This document shows, one piece after another, positions 35,223-43,183 of a DNA stretch of 45,764 bases. The DNA comes from an uncultured Eubacterium sp. (lineage in GTDB: Bacteria > Bacillota > Clostridia > Lachnospirales > Lachnospiraceae). The notes beneath the pieces are model-generated. The model did not search any database and was not told where the DNA came from. It saw nothing but the letters and a program-made list of their open reading frames with translations. The first letter of the stretch is position 1, and the number at the start of each line of letters is the position of its first letter. The translations under genes were made by a program, and so were the position numbers. Location: assembly GCA_910584345.1 (NCBI GenBank), contig CAJTZX010000032.1, positions 1-45,764 of the forward strand, in the 5' to 3' direction.

Positions 35223-36377
35223 CTATAGTTGTTCTGCAACTGGTATTCTTTTATTATTTACTCCAAAATAACCATTACATCTAATACAACTATTTAAGAA
35301 ACCTTTTTTCAAATACCCCATATTATATTCCAAAATTATTCTTTTATCTGTCTCTTCTTTTGTAAAATCCAATCCTTGATCTTCATGTATTCCTTTCGCC
35401 ATCTCAGCAAAATGTCCGTGTAGACAATAATATTCTATTCCATTCGAAAACTCTCTACATGGCATTTCACATTGCTCAAAAAGCTGATATGCAAGTTTTA
35501 CATTCTTTTTCTCTGAATTCCATCCCATATCAAGCCAATATTCTTCTTTCTGTTCTCTAAAAACAATACCATTCTCTTCACATAAAGAAACAAATTTATT
35601 CCTTTTTTCCAACCACCCTTTTACATTATCATAATTACTGATTCTTATTGTCAAATTATATTTCTTAATTATGCGTAAAACTTTTTCATTTGGTAAAACA
35701 GTAGCATTACTAATCAATAACACCTCGCCTATTTGTTTCGAAAATCGACTCAATACATATTCCAGGAATTGGTCTAAATCAGGATATAAAAATATCTCGC
35801 CTCCACCCGGTCCAAAGTAACGAACAAAATCAACTTTAGAAAAAAATAATTCAACATCTTTTTTCAATTCGCTCAATGGAACATGTCTCTTTTCTTTTTG
35901 ATATGGCATCGATATTATACAATCTTTACATTTTAATGTACAATACGTTGTAACCATTAGAGACAACTGTTCAACAAAAATTTTATTAAATTTATATACA
36001 GATAATATATTTAAATAAAACTTCTCAAATACATCGTAGAAAAAGAAATCAACATTTTCTCTATACCCATCCCGTATAAATTCTTTTGCCAAGTTTAAAT
36101 AATTAGACCTATTAACCGTAAAAACTACAATAAATCCATCGTCATGTTCTGCACATTTTTCCTTAAATTCTTCTGGGGAATAAACCTGATATCCTTCAAC
36201 ACCTTTTTGCTGTTTTTCTAAATCTTTGTCTATAAAACTAATTTCTACTTTTAAAAAAGTAACACATTTTAAAATATACTTTCCAATATCTGATGCTCCA
36301 TATATGTATATATTCTGAAAATTCCTTAAGTCATTGCCTATTGCATCAAACTGATGCCCCGGATTTGTCCATTGCAT
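35223..36377 (-). CDS. radical SAM protein with N-terminal Rossmann-like module (paralogue)
   Basis: A 384-residue protein with the same layout as the gene at 16996-18192. It starts MQWTNPGHQFD (compare MKWQNRGHEFD), then the module (NIYIYGASDIG, ISFIDKD, YQVYSPEEF, FIVVFTV), then TTYCTLKCKDC with Cys146, Cys150 and Cys153, and GPGGGEIFLY for SAM binding. Late cysteines (CEMPC and CIRC regions) match those of the paralogue. It overlaps the upstream methyltransferase gene by 32 bases. Likely a radical sugar or peptide modification enzyme; substrate unknown. Confidence 0.85.
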   Translation of the reverse strand: MQWTNPGHQFDAIGNDLRNFQNIYIYGASDIGKYILKCVTFLKVEISFIDKDLEKQQKGVEGYQVYSPEEFKEKCAEHDDGFIVVFTVNRSNYLNLAKEFIRDGYRENVDFFFYDVFEKFYLNILSVYKFNKIFVEQLSLMVTTYCTLKCKDCIISMPYQKEKRHVPLSELKKDVELFFSKVDFVRYFGPGGGEIFLYPDLDQFLEYVLSRFSKQIGEVLLISNATVLPNEKVLRIIKKYNLTIRISNYDNVKGWLEKRNKFVSLCEENGIVFREQKEEYWLDMGWNSEKKNVKLAYQLFEQCEMPCREFSNGIEYYCLHGHFAEMAKGIHEDQGLDFTKEETDKRIILEYNMGYLKKGFLNSCIRCNGYFGVNNKRIPVAEQL

Positions 36378-37104
36378 TTATTAAACTCTCCTTTTTCTCT
36401 ACAATTATTCCAATACAAGTCGATACACTATTGTCTTGTTTTATTTTTTTCTTATACCTGTAGATATATTTTATGTTTTCATAGGCAATACACATTTTCT
36501 TATAAATCACATTTTTATTGTTTCTATCAATTAACAACATTTTTAATTGTGCAGCTGCGTCATCCGCACCATTTAACTTTCTTATATAAATTATTCTAAA
36601 ACCGTTTTTTTCCAATTTATATCTAATTCCTTGTTCTGTAAATCGATAGTAATCATACGGCATTTCATGATCTATCCAGAGCATCGGTACAGTGATTATT
36701 AATTTTCCACCTTTACACATAACACGAGAAATTTCTTTTAAAATTTCATCTATATCAGCTATATGTTCTAAACATTGCGTTGCAATCACATAACGAAATG
36801 TTTCATCTGAAAAAGGTACTGTATCGTTATAATATACATCTGCATGCTTTTCTGCATTATCATGGCCGCTTTGTTTAACATCAACCCCTATATAATTTTT
36901 AGCCCGAAATAAGCAGTAATATGGTGCTTGTCCACAACCAAAATCCATTATTTTTTCTTTTCTTATATCTTTTCCATACATTCTAATCACAGTTTTTACT
37001 AAAAAATCATAAATACTTTTCCGCTCTATCAATACAGGAGAAAAAATATCGTTCCATTCAAATTTAGGAATAATAAATCCTCTATCTATTATATCTTTTT
37101 TCAT
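36346..37104 (-). CDS. class I SAM-dependent methyltransferase
   Basis: A 252-residue Methyltransf_11-type enzyme: IMDFGCGQAPYY (SAM loop), YIGVDVK, ATQCLEHIADI and GKLIITVPM. The N-terminal 45 residues are helical; the C-terminal 70 residues are basic. It probably methylates a sugar in the glycan. ATG after AGGAGAAG. It follows the CMP transferase by 81 bases and overlaps the radical SAM gene by 32 bases, suggesting the pair acts together. Confidence 0.82.
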   Translation of the reverse strand: MKKDIIDRGFIIPKFEWNDIFSPVLIERKSIYDFLVKTVIRMYGKDIRKEKIMDFGCGQAPYYCLFRAKNYIGVDVKQSGHDNAEKHADVYYNDTVPFSDETFRYVIATQCLEHIADIDEILKEISRVMCKGGKLIITVPMLWIDHEMPYDYYRFTEQGIRYKLEKNGFRIIYIRKLNGADDAAAQLKMLLIDRNNKNVIYKKMCIAYENIKYIYRYKKKIKQDNSVSTCIGIIVEKKESLINAMDKSGASV

Positions 37105-37185
37105 ATACTTCTCCTAAAATATTTAAATATCTTTTTAACCACTACATAAAGTATACTATTCTTTTTACTTATAAACAAAATCAAC

Positions 37186-37923
37186 TTATGACTCGCCTTT
37201 ATATTTTAAATGTTTCTGTACAATATTTCTGTTTATATCCATGAATTCCGGATGTTCATACAACAAACATAGAATTTGTTCATATGAAAAATCATTTGAA
37301 GTATATGAGTCGTAGATGCTTTTTGCAAATTTATAATCTTCCGGAGTATCTATCGTAAATCTCATAGTTGAATAGTCATCATCGCTTCCATCTTGATAAA
37401 ATAATACACAAAATTTACTAGGATTTTTTATTATATATGGTGTTACATGTTCTAAACATTCCGGATCACTTGCTTCATTATAAGCTTTTTCCAATGCGTC
37501 AAAAGAAAAAACTTCCACTCGCATTCCAACCGGCAAACTTGCCTTGTAAGAAAGATAATCGGGCTTATAAGAAATGTATGTTTCAACAGCTTCATCTATG
37601 ATCGTAGCATCTATCAATGCATTATCTGCCGTACATCGTATAATAATATCAGCCGATTCCTTAACTGCGCATTTATAATAACGTTCCAGAACATTATTAA
37701 GGCTTCCTCTAAAATATTTTATTCCCTTATTCAAGCAGAAATCCTCAACAATATCATCAGTTTCATCTATAGACGTAGCTATAATTAAATCATTAATATA
37801 CTTTGCCCTTGCAATTCTCTCAGATATATTTTGAAGCATTGGTTTACCTTGTAATGGCAACATAATTTTACCAGGAAGTCTTGTTGATGACATCCTCGCT
37901 TGAATAATAACAACTATTCTCAT
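37186..37923 (-). CDS. SpsF/acylneuraminate-type cytidylyltransferase
   Basis: A 245-residue nucleotidyltransferase: VIIQARMSSTRLPGK (residues 4-18), QGKPML, RCTADNALID (metal site) and RFTIDTPEDY. This is the SpsF branch, related to CMP-nonulosonate synthetases and found in the spore coat polysaccharide operon of Bacillus. With the NeuB-like synthase upstream it most likely activates the nonulosonic acid product with CMP. The ATG at 37923 overlaps the stop of the aldo/keto reductase gene (ATGA), with GGAGG six bases upstream. Confidence 0.85.
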   Translation of the reverse strand: MRIVVIIQARMSSTRLPGKIMLPLQGKPMLQNISERIARAKYINDLIIATSIDETDDIVEDFCLNKGIKYFRGSLNNVLERYYKCAVKESADIIIRCTADNALIDATIIDEAVETYISYKPDYLSYKASLPVGMRVEVFSFDALEKAYNEASDPECLEHVTPYIIKNPSKFCVLFYQDGSDDDYSTMRFTIDTPEDYKFAKSIYDSYTSNDFSYEQILCLLYEHPEFMDINRNIVQKHLKYKGES

Positions 37924-38792
37924 GCATTCCTCCATGTACGTGGATCAATTATGGATGACGGTATTCGGTTCATAATATTCTCAATTGACATAACTATATC
38001 TGATGTTATCTTATTTTTTTTCCGAAAAAGAGATACATTTTCAGAAACTTCTGACGAACTGCCGCATCCAACAATTATTTCATCTATTTCATCAAATTGT
38101 TCTACAAACTGAAAAGCTAATTGTTGAATGGTAATTTTTTCTTGCATACATATTTGATGTAAATAAGATATATATTTATCTGCTCCCATTTTTTGTATCA
38201 AAACATCTGCCGGATCGCGAAACAGTAGTCCTTGCAAATATATACTTCTTGCATATAACGTTTTCCCTGCATATTTTGCACGCTTTAATAGATCTTCCTT
38301 TCTCCACCGAACATTATCAAATATATTAAATGGAAACTGTATTACATCAACATCCTGAAGGTTATCCATAATATATTCCAATTCAAACGGTTCGTAAATA
38401 GAAATACCAATGCAATCTATCTTATCTTCTTCTTTTAAACTATTCAGAAATTTCATCATAGCCTTTTCTTTACATTGCTCAAAAGAGTGAAGGTACAATA
38501 CATGAATCCGATCACATCCAAGATTTTTAAGCGCTTTATCCAATGACATTCTGCATTGATCTGCTTCAATTGAAACCGGCAATTTTGTATCTACTATAAA
38601 TCTCACATTCTTTTCACTCTGATATTTTCCTATAATCAATTCTGCTTCACCATATGCAGCTGCCGTATCAAGTTCTCTTATTCCTCCATTCCATGCAGAA
38701 TCTAATATCCCAAATGATCTTACTAACTCTGGTTTTCCTTGCGTATTATTAATTCCATATGCCATACCTAATTCAGCTGTTCCAAGAACCAT
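37920..38792 (-). CDS. aldo/keto reductase
   Basis: A 290-residue TIM-barrel oxidoreductase with all four catalytic residues in place: LDTAAAYGEAE (Asp and Tyr), VDTKLP (Lys) and LYLHSFEQ (His). GISIYEPFELEYI and IIVGCGSSSEV mark the NADPH-binding end. In nonulosonate and spore coat polysaccharide loci such genes accompany neuB-like genes; the exact step is unknown. ATG at 38792 with AAGGTGG eight bases upstream, preferred over GTG at 38804. Confidence 0.85.
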   Translation of the reverse strand: MVLGTAELGMAYGINNTQGKPELVRSFGILDSAWNGGIRELDTAAAYGEAELIIGKYQSEKNVRFIVDTKLPVSIEADQCRMSLDKALKNLGCDRIHVLYLHSFEQCKEKAMMKFLNSLKEEDKIDCIGISIYEPFELEYIMDNLQDVDVIQFPFNIFDNVRWRKEDLLKRAKYAGKTLYARSIYLQGLLFRDPADVLIQKMGADKYISYLHQICMQEKITIQQLAFQFVEQFDEIDEIIVGCGSSSEVSENVSLFRKKNKITSDIVMSIENIMNRIPSSIIDPRTWRNA

Positions 38793-38807
38793 TTTGCGCA
38801 CCACCTT

Positions 38808-39596
38808 TTAAATATATTGACCGCAATCCACCTGAAATACTTGACCTGTTATGTTATCTGCCTTAGAACTTGCAAGAAATAAAACCATATTGCAAACTGC
38901 AACAGGATCAGATAACCTTTTAATATAACATTCACTTAACACAAGCTTTTTAACTAATTCACTTGTATTCTCCTGACCATCAGTTGCAATATATCCAGGA
39001 GCAATCACATTACAATTAATCGAAAACTTTCCAAGTTCTTTTGCCAAAGTTTTTGTTAACCCAATGATCCCAGCTTTTGCAGCAGAATATCCGATACTTC
39101 CTTCTCTCCCATGTATTCCATTCACAGATCCTATATTAATAATTTTTCCTTTACACGCCTTTATCATATACTCAGAAACAGCCTTCGAATAATGGTAAGC
39201 CGGATATAACACATTCTTTATTGTATAATCAAAATTATCAGGAGTACTTTTTTCAAGAGACGAATCCTTTGCAGATGCAGCATTATTAATCAGAACATCT
39301 ATTTTTCCAAATACTTTTATTGCCTCTCTAACCGAAGCCTCTGCCTGTAAAAAATCAGACGCATCGGCCTGATATGCATACACAAAATTGTTAGATGATT
39401 CAACTATACGGTCAACAGATTCTCGTTTTGTTCTATATGTAAAAAAAACTCTCATCCCTTGTTTTAAAAATTCTTGAACTAATACTCTACCTAATCCAGA
39501 ACCACCACCAGTAATGAAAACTACATCTGATTCAGATATGTACTTTTCACTTTTCTCTTCCTCTTCCGTACTTTTTTTCTGATTTGATTCGTTCAC
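38808..39596 (-). CDS. short-chain dehydrogenase/reductase (PtmA-like)
   Basis: A 262-residue classical SDR: TGGGSGLG (29-36), NNAA, Ser in INIGSVNG, YSAAKAG and APGYIATD. A charged 20-residue extension precedes the Rossmann fold. SDRs of this kind (PtmA) accompany the legionaminic acid genes of C. jejuni, where the reaction is not settled. Start GTG at 39596, seven bases after GGAGG. Between the GNAT gene (15-base gap) and the aldo/keto reductase gene. Confidence 0.85.
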   Translation of the reverse strand: MNESNQKKSTEEEEKSEKYISESDVVFITGGGSGLGRVLVQEFLKQGMRVFFTYRTKRESVDRIVESSNNFVYAYQADASDFLQAEASVREAIKVFGKIDVLINNAASAKDSSLEKSTPDNFDYTIKNVLYPAYHYSKAVSEYMIKACKGKIINIGSVNGIHGREGSIGYSAAKAGIIGLTKTLAKELGKFSINCNVIAPGYIATDGQENTSELVKKLVLSECYIKRLSDPVAVCNMVLFLASSKADNITGQVFQVDCGQYI

Positions 39597-39611
39597 AAGA
39601 GCACCTCCATT

Positions 39612-40136
39612 TCAACTGCATTTATTAATCATTCTATAATATTTTGAATCTACCCATCTTCCTTCTGTCCAGTGCGTATCTTTATGGGTAGCTTCACAAA
39701 CAAATCCCAGTGAAACAAAAAAATTCTTTTTCCTTTCATCTATATCGTATACTTCTGTCCACAATCTATGAAGATTAAGTTCTTCAAATCCATAATGTAT
39801 TAAAAGATTCGCAGCATCGACCGCAAAAAAATCATCAATATAAAGATTATTCTTTCCAATATATATAGAAAAATCCGCACAACGATTTGGCCAATCAATA
39901 TAACAAAGGCCACAGCAGCCTATAAGCTCTTTTGATATCAATTCTATAATCGAAAACATTCTTGTATGCTCATCATTTATCACCTTTTGCTCAAACCAAA
40001 TCTTCTGATTAATCATATTTAGCTCTCGATATTCTCGAAAAAATTTTCTATATTCTGGTTGATTTCTCCACATTAGCAGCTGCTCCAAATCTGCTTCTTC
40101 GATAGCTCTAAGTCCTACAACTCTTCCCTTTAACAT
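39612..40136 (-). CDS. GNAT-family N-acetyltransferase (PseH/RimJ-like)
   Basis: A 174-residue acetyltransferase: GLRAIEEADLEQLLMWRN at the N-terminus, the beta4-beta5 region ELIGCCGLCYIDW, and the acetyl-CoA region with HRLWTEVYDIDERKKNFFVSLGF. This is the RimJ/RimL type that includes PseH and SpsD, acetylating amino sugars in nonulosonate pathways. No matching aminotransferase is in the window, so which amine it acetylates is open. ATG after GGAG; 5 bases after the NeuB-like gene. Confidence 0.85.
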   Translation of the reverse strand: MLKGRVVGLRAIEEADLEQLLMWRNQPEYRKFFREYRELNMINQKIWFEQKVINDEHTRMFSIIELISKELIGCCGLCYIDWPNRCADFSIYIGKNNLYIDDFFAVDAANLLIHYGFEELNLHRLWTEVYDIDERKKNFFVSLGFVCEATHKDTHWTEGRWVDSKYYRMINKCS

Positions 40137-40141
40137 TATTA

Positions 40142-41218
40142 TTACTCCAAATCTTCAAATTTAAGATAGTCACCCTTTTCTTTATCAACAGTAATTTTTT
40201 TTCCTATCACTTCTTTCTTCTGATATGGAAAAACAGCATCCTTTAGCGCTGGCCTTAGTTCTTCCAGCATATCCTCCGTTATAACAGTACCTGCCTGTAA
40301 TCTATTTTTTAGTCTTATAGATCGCCTTTGTATTTCTATCGTTTCTAATTCATTCTCTTCAACAATTTTCATTCCCGTACCAAGAGCACTTTCAAGTTCT
40401 CTTGATCTGTCTACCATTTCCTTCCATGTTGCCGGGTTCATCGAAAAAGAATGATCCGGCCCCTCTTGATTATTATTTGCCGTAAAATGTTTTTCAATAA
40501 CTCTTGCCCCAAGTGCAATTGCCCCAAGTACTGTTGCATGACCTGGAGTATGATCTGAAAGTCCTAACACCATATTAGGATACCGTATTGCATAAGTCTT
40601 TAATACATTTAAATTAATATATTTAAAGTTTTCTAATTTCCCAGTATAATTTGTATTACATTGCATCAATATTATATTGGGATTATGTTTAACTATTGCA
40701 TCAACTGCCTGTTCAACTTCCCACAATTCCGCTGCCCCTGTTGCAAGCATAACTGGTTTTCCTGATTTTGCAATATATTCTATAAATTCCAACCATGTAA
40801 TATCTCCTGAACCAATTTTATACGCAGAAACATATGGTGCAATTTCATCTACAGCTTCATAATCATATGGAGAAGTAAAATAAGTAATTCCCGCCTTTTC
40901 TGCTTCTAAGGCCAATATTTCATTCCAGCTACGATTAAATTCTGCATCTTTATACGTTTCAAATACACTTTTCCGCCATGTTGCTTGATGGCCTTTTTGG
41001 TTGTTTAAGTGTCTAAATCCGTAATCGCTGACAATCCTATCTGCTATAAAATGCTGAAATTTTACAGCATTTGCGCCCGCTTCTCTTGCAAGCCATATAA
41101 GCTCTTTAGCCATATTTAAATCACCATTATGATTGGATGCTATATCTGCTACAAAATATGTTGGCGAATTAACATCAATACACCAGCCATTAAGTTCAAT
41201 TGAGGAATTATAATCCAT
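40142..41218 (-). CDS. NeuB-family nonulosonic acid synthase with SAF domain
   Basis: Condenses a 2,6-carbon hexose derivative with PEP to a nine-carbon acid. The TIM barrel has ADIASNHNGDL (about 24-34), AVKFQHF, YFTSPYD, KIGSGDI, LMQCNTNYT and EKHFTANNNQEGPDHSFS, all conserved in NeuB/PseI/LegI/SpsE. The SAF antifreeze-like domain follows from about 290 to the end, with IRLKNRLQAGTVIT. Whether the product is a sialic, pseudaminic, legionaminic or other acid cannot be read. It overlaps the reductase gene upstream by 11 bases; AGGTGG before the ATG. Confidence 0.93.
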   Translation of the reverse strand: MDYNSSIELNGWCIDVNSPTYFVADIASNHNGDLNMAKELIWLAREAGANAVKFQHFIADRIVSDYGFRHLNNQKGHQATWRKSVFETYKDAEFNRSWNEILALEAEKAGITYFTSPYDYEAVDEIAPYVSAYKIGSGDITWLEFIEYIAKSGKPVMLATGAAELWEVEQAVDAIVKHNPNIILMQCNTNYTGKLENFKYINLNVLKTYAIRYPNMVLGLSDHTPGHATVLGAIALGARVIEKHFTANNNQEGPDHSFSMNPATWKEMVDRSRELESALGTGMKIVEENELETIEIQRRSIRLKNRLQAGTVITEDMLEELRPALKDAVFPYQKKEVIGKKITVDKEKGDYLKFEDLE

Positions 41219-42089
41219 TATTAATCCACCTTTCCATATATTCTTGTTTAATACTATCTAATGTTTCCATTAAATTAGGCATTCGGTAACCTAAAAGATC
41301 TTCAATTTTTTGTGTATCTAGCCCTAAAGAATTTGCTCTTTGCACCTGATTCACATTAAAAACACTGCCATCCGTATAAATCGGTTCACTATTGTAAATT
41401 TTTTTTACTAACCCTAGAATAAACTCTTTCTTACTAGACACTTCTGAAGAAGCCAGATTAAATATTCCTGTAGGACGCAGCTTCAACAAGTCTGCTAAAA
41501 TTCTAGAAAAATCAGCTGTATGAATAGATGATGTATAAAAATCTGTATACAACGTCATTTTTTTATGATTTAAAAATTGCGTTAGTATCCATTCAATAAA
41601 GGTAAACCGCTCTGTTCCTCTGAATCCAACAATATTTGTCCTCAAAACAAGTGTATTTGAATACATTAATGCCATTTGTTCTCCAATGTACTTTGTTCTG
41701 GCATATTCATTGACCAGCTTAACCGGGTCAGTTTCCTTGTGAACTCGATTCACTTCATCACAATAATAATGATCCGTGGATATGTGCACATTATAGCAAT
41801 GATGTTCTCTACATAATTCTCCTAAAAAATATGGTAATCTTGCATTTAAACAATAAGCCCCTCCCGGATCTTTCTCACAAAGCTCCAGACTCACAATGGC
41901 CGCTGTATTAATGACAATATCCGGCCGTATATCTGCAAAACATTTTTTCAGTCTTTTATTGTCTAGTAAATCAAAGCAATAATCTGTCCCTTCTTTGTCA
42001 ATACAATAAATATCATTTGCATCTGTTTTCAAATGCCGTCCTATCATCTGTCCAAGCATACCGTTTGAACCGAGCAACATAATTCTCAT
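41208..42089 (-). CDS. RmlD-like sugar nucleotide reductase (extended SDR)
   Basis: A 293-residue reductase of the dTDP-4-dehydrorhamnose reductase group: LLGSNGMLGQMIG (5-17), VINTAAIV, HISTDHYYCD, YARTKYIGEQ (YxxxK) and VLRTNIVG. RmlD/FnlB-type enzymes reduce the 4-keto group left by a 4,6-dehydratase. Here it follows the PseB-like gene, taking the place where an aminotransferase (PseC) would be expected, so it may give a 4-hydroxy rather than a 4-amino sugar. ATG after AAAGGGAAA. Confidence 0.85.
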   Translation of the reverse strand: MRIMLLGSNGMLGQMIGRHLKTDANDIYCIDKEGTDYCFDLLDNKRLKKCFADIRPDIVINTAAIVSLELCEKDPGGAYCLNARLPYFLGELCREHHCYNVHISTDHYYCDEVNRVHKETDPVKLVNEYARTKYIGEQMALMYSNTLVLRTNIVGFRGTERFTFIEWILTQFLNHKKMTLYTDFYTSSIHTADFSRILADLLKLRPTGIFNLASSEVSSKKEFILGLVKKIYNSEPIYTDGSVFNVNQVQRANSLGLDTQKIEDLLGYRMPNLMETLDSIKQEYMERWINNGL

Positions 42090-42128
42090 AATTTAGTTTC
42101 CCTTTAAACTAGCAATTTTTTATATTCT

Positions 42129-43127
42129 TTAATATATGTCTAAATCTGATTTCAACTTTTCCTTTAATTCTTTGACGCCTAACCATTCTGCATTAGTTCC
42201 GGAACTATATTCAAACTCAGGTCTTACCAGTTTTCCACCTGGAATCAGCATATCTTTATTCCACCAATTATATTGTGGATATATGACAAAATATTTTTCA
42301 TATTCATAAGTACGTAATGAATCTTCTCGTGTTATCATAATCTCATGTAATTTTTCACCTTCCCGAATACCAACTTCCGGCTTATTGCAGCCAGCAAGCA
42401 TTGCTTCTGCCAAATCCATAACTTTAAAGGATGGTATTTTTGATATAAAAGTTTCTCCGCCATGGGCTTCTTTTAACGCCAATATTACCAATTTTACACC
42501 TTCTTCTAAGCTTATCCAAAATCTCGTCATACGATAATCCGTAATTGGTAATTCCTTACTGCCTTTATCAATAAGACTTTGAAAAAAAGGAATAACTGAG
42601 CCACGACTTCCTGCTACATTTCCATATCTAACAACCGAAAAAACCGTTCCATCTAAACCGCTATATGATTTAGCAGCAGTAAACAGTTTATCAGAAACCA
42701 ATTTAGTTCCCCCATACAAATTAATCGGGTTCACCGCTTTATCTGTACTCAACGCAACTACTTTTTTAACGCCCATGTCTAATGATGCATTAATCACATT
42801 CATTGCACCATTTACATTTGTCTTTATTGCTTCGTTAGGATTATATTCGCAAGCTGGAACTTGTTTTAATGCCGCTGCATGTATAACATAATCTACACCT
42901 TTCATAGCTCTTCTCAATCTTGCTTCATCCCTAACATCCCCAATAAAAAAACGCAATATATCATCGTGTCTATTGCTATATTTTTTTTCCATAAGAAACT
43001 GCTTATATTCATCTCTGCTGTATATGATTATTTTTTTTGGTTTGTAATTTTTTAATGCATAATCTACAAAATGATGTCCAAACGATCCTGTGCCACCTGT
43101 AATTAAAATCACCTTATTTTGAAGCAT
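42129..43127 (-). CDS. pseB: PseB-like UDP-GlcNAc 4,6-dehydratase
   Basis: A 332-residue SDR: TGGTGSFG (10-17), YSRDEYKQ, HAAALKQVPACEYNP, LSTDKAVNPINLYGGTKL and ITDYRMTRFWISLEEGVKLV. These are the signatures of PseB/FlaA1, the inverting dehydratase that turns UDP-GlcNAc into a UDP-4-keto-6-deoxy-L-hexosamine, the first step of pseudaminic acid and L-FucNAc-type pathways. The short form without membrane helices excludes the PglF/CapD group. AGGAG precedes the ATG. It heads the nonulosonate-like gene set. Confidence 0.9.
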   Translation of the reverse strand: MLQNKVILITGGTGSFGHHFVDYALKNYKPKKIIIYSRDEYKQFLMEKKYSNRHDDILRFFIGDVRDEARLRRAMKGVDYVIHAAALKQVPACEYNPNEAIKTNVNGAMNVINASLDMGVKKVVALSTDKAVNPINLYGGTKLVSDKLFTAAKSYSGLDGTVFSVVRYGNVAGSRGSVIPFFQSLIDKGSKELPITDYRMTRFWISLEEGVKLVILALKEAHGGETFISKIPSFKVMDLAEAMLAGCNKPEVGIREGEKLHEIMITREDSLRTYEYEKYFVIYPQYNWWNKDMLIPGGKLVRPEFEYSSGTNAEWLGVKELKEKLKSDLDIY

Positions 43128-43183
43128 CTTACATCTCCTAATACGTTAACTATTATTGTTTAAATAATTTATAATTTCTCATC

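Noticed and set aside
37186..37923. Annotation as spore coat protein SpsF in a sporulation context
   Set aside because: Family membership is right, but the surrounding genes form a glycan cluster; no sporulation promoter or other spore gene was recognised.
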